Source: Phragmites australis
Taxonomy: Eukaryota > Streptophyta > Magnoliopsida > Poales > Poaceae
Length of the DNA: 64,000 nt
Reading direction: 5' to 3'
NCBI RefSeq assembly: GCF_958298935.1
Contig: NC_084933.1
Span: forward strand, 9,159,001 to 9,223,000
The notes beneath the pieces were generated by a model. The model was not told where the DNA came from, did not search any database, and worked only from the letters and a program-made list of their open reading frames with translations. A program made the position numbers and the translations under genes. Below are positions 57,871 through 64,000 of this stretch, one piece after another (position 1 is the first letter of the stretch; each line of letters opens with the position of its first letter).

Positions 57871-58283
57871 ATGTAGCCTTTGTGACAAAGGAGTAGATAT
57901 ATACTTGCTTTCTTAAGGTTGTTGTTATGAATGATGCTGGACCAGAATTAGCCATTGTCCTGCAAGGTAGTAATAGCAGCATGTAAGAAGTATTGATGTT
58001 CCCTAATTGGAAAAGCAACCTGGTAAAACCCATGTTTATGTATGTACTACCATAATCCAACTCGATATAAAATACTAAATAAAGTAAACAATATTCCATT
58101 ACCTCCAACTTATGTTTTTGTCATGCCGTCAAAACCCAAAACATCTTAGAAATAAAAGTTAAATTGTTAGATAAAAATACTTAATAAAGCAAACAATAAT
58201 AGCATCAGAGTTTGGATAGGAACATAATGCAGCAACAAAAGCAATCCGCTCTCCCACAGAGGAGTGCACAAGCTACTAAGTGC

Positions 58284-58620
58284 CATTATCGCATTAAGTG
58301 TCTTCTACACTCCATTGCAAGGAGGGCGAACAACATGGAACTATCCAAGATAATCGTTTGCCAAGAACAACATGAAACAATCCAAGATCCTACCCAAGAA
58401 GCCATTCTATATGCAGATCTTGGATGCTAGCTACGATACACTACGGTAGGTGCATTATCGCATTAAGTGTCTTCTACACTCCAGTGCAGGGAGGGCGGAC
58501 AACATGAAACTATCCAAGATCATCATTTGCCAAGAACAACATGAACCAATCTAAGATCCTACCCAAGAATCCATTGTATATGCAGATCTGCGACCCTAGC
58601 TACCATACACTACCGTATAT
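58284..58620. repeat. tandem duplication, 169-bp unit
   Basis: CATTATCGCATTAAGTGTCT starts copies at 58284 and 58453. Both run through CTATCCAAGATAATCG-like and CCAAGATCCTACCCAAGAA blocks. The copies differ at scattered bases. Confidence 0.9.
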
Positions 58621-59120
58621 GTCGAATAAAACCTATACCCTACCGCACACTACCCTAGATACCGTACACTACACTACACCACCGAGATTTGGCCAGAGAC
58701 TAGCGAAGAGGGATTGATGTCGAATGTACCTTTGTCGAATGAGAGCGAAGGATTCAAAGACTTGCAGCCGGCGATGAGCGGTTTGCGCAATTGAGGGAGA
58801 TGAGGGTGAGGATGAGCGGTTGCGCAAGTGAGGGAGACAAGCATTGTCCCTTGAACTTCTCATTGCTTTATGAGAGGCGAAGGGTCAAATTTATCCGAGT
58901 AAAGACTACAGACGGATTTAGAACGCACCATCTATGACAACATTGGTTGCCTAATCTGAAAAATGCGTGCCTCTGTCTATGACTTATGATACAGATGATT
59001 GTTGTAAGAAACCCATCTGTGTCTTATGACACATTGCAGAACACATTCTATCTTAAAAAAATATTATCTATGTAGAATTGCTCTTCATAATTTCAACACA
59101 GACATAGTATGTATTTGAAC

Positions 59121-59774
59121 CCTAGAAACATCACAGAACAATATACATCACACACATAAGAACATCACACAAATATATATAACACACATATAAAACACAT
59201 AATAACACATTGTCCCAACGTGCAATAGCACATTGTTCAGAAAAGATAGTAGACACAAGCAAAAGTAAACTAAAAGTAATTACACCCCATCAGCGGCACA
59301 ATGTTCAGAATTTACACCATCACCAAAAGTAAATTAAACCCCATTAGCAGCACATTGCAGAAAATCTACTTAGATCCTTTGGCCACCTTCGAGGATGACT
59401 GACCAATATCAGAAAAATAATGACTCTTGCATTTCAGCATCCTCAAAGCATCAGCAAAAGTATTGTCTTCATACATCACCTCGCTGTCATCTGGGTCAGG
59501 CTCCATCCTGACTAATTCTTGGATGTACCAGAACCAAACAATATTGGTTCCAAATATCTTGCCTTATGTAAGAGATGATGATTCAGCAGAGTCTTACAGT
59601 TCACGAAAAGATCTCCCTTGAGATGAACACCAATAAAGAAATTTCTATCATGAATAAAAGATAAAAGAATGTGATTCAGAACATGAACTCGGTGCACGGT
59701 GTTGCCCTTCATAGTAGCGAAGAACACATGCTCCACAGGACTGAAATCGACGCCAATCATCCGGACCATCAAAG
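59121..59774 (-). other. unrecognised coding-like sequence, cut by the H2 LTR
   Basis: Minus strand from 59774 reads MIGVDFSPVEHVFFATMKGN and FFIGVHLKGDLFVNCKTLLN. In a second frame it continues YIQELVRMEPDPDDSEVMYE and NTFADALRMLKCKSHYF to a TAA near 59365. Codon-like texture and an acidic end suggest a real protein once, but I do not recognise the family. The long frame 59982-59512 is not one gene, since its first part lies inside the LTR starting at 59775. Confidence 0.35.
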
Positions 59775-60560
59775 TGTCACACCCAGTTTTAATGGAGAAA
59801 ACCAGATGCGACTTATGCATGCCCAGGATGTCTAACACACATAAGAACATCATAGGTGTAGTAACAAAAGTAATACTTTTATAGAATAAACGTTTAACTC
59901 TTACAACAATTGACATAAATTGTCTTCTATGTAGATATTGCTGTGGAACAGAAGCACTGGTGTCTAACAACACCGCAGGCAACTAATCGGGATGCACCTA
60001 GAACGTTACAACCTCGTCTTGATAGTCTTTAACATCTTTACTCACTTAGCAGCATCACACATGTCGCATGGCATAGGGAAAATAGTAAGTGTGAGAACAT
60101 GACGCGCTCAACAAGTGTACAAGAGAATATTGATATGCAGGCTTATATCAAGGACAAGCTGACACATGGTATATTTGCGTAAATGTAATTAAAAAAGATA
60201 TTCATACTCAAAAGGATTAAGCATCTATTAAGTGAATATAACCTAAATGACCCAATAACTATCACTCAAGGTTACCCACCTTGCCAACCATAACTATATC
60301 CATAACCATTCTATAACCATAACCCAAACAAACTAGTCATGTAAGATGCAAGTCTATCATAACCATGAGCACAACTGATATATCAGATTTTACACTCTAC
60401 AGAGGTTGTCCAGCTTTCCCCGAGTCATGATTTTGTCACCTGCAAGAAAGTGACTAAAGTCTCTATTCTGCCAATGCTGATCAGGCACATCTCACGCTGC
60501 CTAAGGTGTGTGGTCACGAGATCAGTACAAGACTGTTACATAGTTTCTCCCAGAATTTGT
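59775..60560 (+). mobile_element. element H2, LTR (Del/Tekay-like)
   Basis: Starts TGTCACACCCAGTTTTAATG with AACCAGATGC. At 60366-60425 it has CACTCTACAGAGGTTGTCC and AGCTTTCCCC, as in H1, and then AAGGTGTGTGGTCA. The end is not defined, and neither primer site nor pol follows. Solo LTR or truncated element. Confidence 0.6.
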
Positions 60561-60884
60561 ATGCTCGCTTTCACTATTACTATGGTAGTGTGTGAACTCC
60601 TAGGATCCTAAAATCCTTGATTGTAGAGGACTCAATCGTCGCTTGATGAAGTCCCCTACAACAACCCGTGCTATCGGCACATGCTCCTTTAGTTCCTGGA
60701 TCCCAGTGGTGAGGGTCCGTATTGTGGCATTGGTGCGTGGCGAGTCCATCCACATCGTTTATCTGGAACGGTGCAAGTCCATGGTAGCTAACTCTGGGTG
60801 GGGGTGACTAGCAATAGAACCACCTCTTTTGCCACCCAAACCAGGAGCTCTTGGTGGAGAAGCCAATATACTCTGCCGACTTTC
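60561..60884. other. no recognisable feature
   Basis: No domain, repeat or LTR end seen. It may be the 3' continuation of the minus-strand transposon ORF to its right. Confidence 0.3.
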
Positions 60885-61337
60885 CTACACAAAGGAGAAA
60901 TCCGGTGCCGCCGGCAACCCTGCCTGCAACTTCTTCAAGATAGAGAAGTACCGAAATAGGTCAATTGGGGGTCGTGTGCCTAGGTATGCCTCACATAGAT
61001 TTGTAAGGACATAGAGCATCACGATGGAGTTGGGATTGAGGTGGATGAGCTCAATGCCATAGAAGTTGAGCACGAGAAGAAGGAAATAAGAAGGGGAGAA
61101 ACAGAAGTTGCAATAGAAAAAATCAATGAACACCACAGCCTAGCTCGTGTCCAGGCTGGGGATCTCCTGACCTTCCACCAACGCAAAGGTGATAAGAACA
61201 TGTGAAGAAATAATCTCATTGCGCTCCAGCTTAACCAAGGTCTCCTCCGAGACCTTTGACATCGCCCATGGTGGGATCGTGGACTTGTCCGCAATGGAGG
61301 TGGAGGCAACGTGCATTTCTATCTTCTTGCAGCCCAT
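60885..61337 (-). pseudogene. plant gypsy-type transposon ORF fragment (PF04195-like)
   Basis: Minus strand WAMSKVSEETLVKLERNEII and VEGQEIPSLDTS, a stop, then VVFIDFFYCNFCFSPSYFLL, VLNFYGIELIHLNPNSIVML and LCEAYLGTRPPIDLFRYF. The order (E-V-V-V-F-x-x-F-F, then L-L-x-x-Y-G-I-x-L-x-x-L-x-P-N, then C-E-A-Y-L-G) is that of the plant putative gypsy-type transposon domain. The function of these proteins is unknown. The frame is broken once or twice. It lies head to head with a homologue at 61540. Confidence 0.6.
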
Positions 61338-61539
61338 GAGGATTGGAAAATGAACAGAAAAGGGGGGCTTTGGCTACGGCCATAGGTGCAAGGCGGTAGG
61401 TGAAAGGGCAAGATCTTGAGGAAGATGATGATGGAGAAAGCAAAAGTGTCCCCTGGGCCGCCTCAGTTCCCTTTTATACAAGGATGAAGAGGAACTTTAT
61501 GACTCACCAATTCTCCCCCTAACGGTTCTGATTACAACT

Positions 61540-61956
61540 ATGAGCCATGATTTTTTGAGATGGTGTCTCTTCACATTCAATGCTCAAAATCTCTTGGCGG
61601 GGGGCCCTCAGGTGGCGCCAGTTCCTCCGTTGTTGATGGGGCCGCCGCCTGGGGTGGAACTCCGCCGCGCTAGCAGAAGTCATCCAAAGCATACCACCAT
61701 GCTGGGGGTGTCTGCCATCAATGATCAGGAGCTTAACCGGATGGTTAGGGAGGGAAAGATTCCCTCTAGAGCCGTCGCTCGGCCTCCGTTGGACGAGGAG
61801 ATCCCGAAGCCTCTAGCCCACGAAGTCGTGGTGTTTGAGGCTTTCTTCGAACTGGGCCTAGGCTTTCTGTCAGCATCGTTGCTCGAGGAGGTGCTCTGCC
61901 ACTACTATGTGGAGCTTCCATAGCTCCATGGCAACACCATCGCCTGCCTAGCCACC
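61540..61956 (+). pseudogene. plant gypsy-type transposon ORF fragment, interrupted by B-c
   Basis: Plus strand LGVSAINDQELNRMVREGKI, DEEIPKPLAHEVVVFEAFFE and LGFLSASLLEEVLCHYYVEL, a stop, then LHGNTIACLA. Each block aligns with the minus-strand fragment at 60885-61337. The sequence ends exactly at the LTR start (61957). The region between the two fragments (61338-61539) has no visible feature. Confidence 0.6.
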
Positions 61957-62545
61957 TGATAGATGCGCTGGTCCCGAACTTTCGATGAGAGGGGTAGATG
62001 TCGATTTAGGTGGAATAGACGTTGACGATCCGATTACACCATCCAAGAACGCTGCGCCTTAGCGATTGATACACGAACTCCAGAAGTTGTTCATGATCTT
62101 TCGGAGCAGGATCAACCTAACCACGAGGGTATTTGTTCCTACAAGCAATCGAAGAACGAGCAAGAACAAGATGAACAAGCAACTTAATTGTGAATATAGA
62201 TGAAGAGCACAATCAGAAAACAGAAGTGGGGGGGTTCTGAAAACGAGTAATCGGGCGGTCTAGCCGACACGCGCGTTTACAAGGTGAAGTAGCAAAAGCT
62301 AGATCTATTCTATCAAAACCCAAACCTTACAAGAGGGTGCGGCTGTCTATTTATAAGATAGAAGAGGAGAAGTTTTGGCCAAAACATAGGAAGCCAAATT
62401 GGACTCTAATACAAGGCCCAAGTTTGATTCGGACTGGAAAACAGACGTGACTCTCTTTAATGATTTCGGATAGGTCAGGAGGAATTTCGAGATGAGGCCG
62501 GATCCATCTGAAACTAGATGAAATTATTTTTCCATCAAGTACTCA
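61957..62545 (-). mobile_element. element B-c, 3' LTR
   Basis: Begins TGATAGATGCGCTGGTCC and ends AAGTACTCA, 589 bp. It matches 29717-30306. No primer site adjoins at 61956, so it is the 3' LTR. TATA-like TATAAATAGAC lies at 62348-62356 on the minus strand. Confidence 0.9.
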
Positions 62546-64000
62546 TGGGCCCCAAGAATCCTTTGGAATCAACGGTTATGGTCTTTATCATTTGCTGCCG
62601 TCAGGAGGGCTTGTGTGGTTCTTCTCCCTGGTTCCTAAGGACAATAAAATCATCACAATAGTTAAATAGTAATCCATTCTTATAAACATTTGTAAGCAAC
62701 CCTACAAGTTCACCTGATGATTAAGTTGGCGTGCTCGTGCTCGCGTTATTGGTCCTTCTATCACCTGTTCAGCGTGTTGTGTGGTAGGAGGAATGCGTGT
62801 ATCTGTGGAAAGTATGTCCTCATCTCCTCCCCTTCTTGCATTTGAGTAGTCCTCGACTCAAGCTCATCCTTTTCTTCCAAGTATGGCTTCAAAATCTGCA
62901 ATTTTAAAGGTGGGACTAACCCCAAAATCTGCAGGCAACTCCAGCTTATATGTATTATCATTAATCTTTTGTAACACTTTGGAAGGACCATCAGCTCTAG
63001 GCATCAACTTTGATTTCCTCAATATAGGAAGTCGATCTTTTCTCAAATGCAACCAAACCAAATCTCCAGGTTCAAAAGTTAAAAGCTTCCTCCCTTTACT
63101 ACCAGTAAGTTTATACCTAGCATTCATGTGCTCTATGTTTTGTTTAGTGGTTTCATGAATTTTCAACATAAATTCAGCAACATCAAAATTCAGATTTTCT
63201 GAAGATGGAAGAGATAACAAATCAATAGGAGCACGAGGAACAAAGCCATAGACTATTTGAAAAGGGCAAAGCTTTGTAGTAGAATGCATTGAACGATTAT
63301 AAGCAAATTCAATATAAGGCAAGCATTCTTCCCACATCTGTATATTCTGTGTCAAAATAGTCCTAAGCATGATAGACAAAGTTCTATTAAAAATTTCAGT
63401 TTGCCCATCAGTTTGGGGATGTCCTAAGCATGGTAGATAAAGTTCTATTAACAACTTCAGTTTGCCCATCAGTTTGGGGATGACAAGTAGTCGAGAATAA
63501 AAGTTTAGTCCCCAATTTTCCCCATAATGTTCTCCAAAAATGGCTTAGTGTCACGATCAGAAACAATTGTGTTTGGCACACCATGCAAGCGAACAATTTC
63601 ACGAAAAAAATAAATCAGCAATATGGGTAGCATCATCACTCTTATGACATGGTATAAAGTGTGCCATCTTAGAGAACCTATCCACAATAACAAAATGTTG
63701 TCCCTCCCCTTCTTTGTTCTAAGCAGTTCTAAAACAAAGTCTATAGAAATATCATCCCAAGGGACATTAGGAATAGGTAGGGGCATATACAAACCATAAG
63801 GATTAAGTCGTGACTTAGCCTTTTAACATGTAGTGCAGCGATCAACGAATCGTTCCACATTTCTTCTCATATTTGGCCAAAAGAAATGACCAGTAAGGAT
63901 GTCCTCCGTTTTCTTCACACCAAAATGTCCCATCAGCCCACCTTCGTGCGCTTCCTGTAACAACAACAAACGAATGGAGCGAGCTGGAATGTATAACTTG
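62546..64000 (-). pseudogene. element B-c integrase and pol tail, continues past the window
   Basis: Minus strand. DRCTTC*KAKS (about 63835) keeps both zinc cysteines but has a [20 protein letters not shown] gives the first Asp, VSDRDTKPF the second, and [14 protein letters not shown] the Glu. A 61-bp tandem duplication at 63361-63482 repeats the QTDGQTE...NRTLS segment and shifts the frame. GDLVWLHLRKDRLPILRKSK and the tail follow, with a TGA near 62579. Part of the tail (about 75 bp, near 62610) is deleted relative to 30307-30518. Confidence 0.87.
63361..63482. repeat. 61-bp tandem duplication inside integrase
   Basis: TCCTAAGCATG(A/G)TAGA starts copies at 63361 and 63422. Each ends CAGTTTGGGGATG. 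The other B copies have one copy only. Confidence 0.92.

Larger units (their letters stand above)
56160..59120. mobile_element. CACTA-like element carrying a B3-domain fragment
   Basis: Left part (56160-56510): CAGACGGT-, GGTCTGT- and ATGTCACATGACACAGAC-type words repeat in both orientations. Right part (58900-59110): ACAGACGGATT, CATCTGTGTCTTATGACACA and CAACACAGACATAG. Matching subterminal words at both sides of a 2.9-kb segment are typical of grass CACTA elements. I did not find clean CACTAC termini or a transposase, so the element would be non-autonomous or eroded. Confidence 0.45.

Noticed and set aside
59512..59982. A 156-codon minus-strand ORF as one gene
   Set aside because: It crosses the start of an H-type LTR at 59775, so it joins two unrelated sequences by chance.

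Overview
This window is eukaryotic, most likely a heterochromatic (pericentromeric or centromere-flanking) stretch of a grass chromosome. The evidence is a nest of plant LTR retrotransposons with initiator-methionine tRNA primer sites, a tandem satellite with a monomer of about 155 bp (the size class of grass centromeric satellites), CACTA-like subterminal repeats, a MITE with GGGCC termini and a plant-specific B3-domain fragment. I see no intact host gene, no tRNA or rRNA gene and no complete open reading frame for any transposon protein. Every recognisable coding region carries stops, frameshifts or deletions. Element names (A to I) are my own labels.

Layout. 1-4717 holds repeat-rich internal sequence of a Tat-like Ty3/gypsy element on the + strand: a gag knuckle fragment, then 108-bp, ~80-bp, 30-bp and again 108-bp tandem repeats. 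4718-14315 is a minus-strand Ty3/gypsy element A with two ~495-bp LTRs. A second Tat-like element E (1249-bp LTR, gag, protease, RT, two RNase H domains) is nested in its gag start. 14316-16142 is the 3' end and LTR of Tat-like element C1. 16143-19011 is satellite block 1. 19012-26672 is an insertion inside the satellite: a plant gypsy-type transposon ORF (G), a 3' LTR (D) and a deleted minus-strand Tat-like element C2. 26673-28498 is satellite block 2.

28499-37044 is a tandem, LTR-sharing array of minus-strand Ty3/gypsy element B (gag, PR, RT, RH, IN between LTRs at 29717 and 36168, with partial units outside both). 37045-39756 is satellite block 3. 39757-40480 is another LTR plus pol tail (I). 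40481-45754 is mostly AT-rich and unassigned, with a CACTA-type subterminal block, a 35-bp minisatellite, a 661-bp tandem duplication and a LINE fragment. 45755-48790 is a minus-strand Del/Tekay-like element H1. 49085-54875 is a plus-strand chimera of two related gypsy elements (B-d and F), again sharing an LTR. 56160-59120 looks like a CACTA-type element carrying a B3-domain pseudogene. 59775-60560 is an H-type LTR. 60885-61956 contains two oppositely oriented plant-transposon ORF fragments, the second interrupted by a B-type element (B-c) that runs off the right edge.

How it fits together. The host signal is the satellite, and everything else is insertion and decay. Four LTRs have a pol C-terminus on one side and a primer binding site on the other, so three retroelement loci are tandem, LTR-sharing arrays. 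Several deletions have fused unrelated elements in or near frame (E to A, gag to RT in C2, B-type gag to F-type pol tail). The LTRs of A, B, D and B-d share a block with a splice-acceptor look, which may matter for expression of this group.
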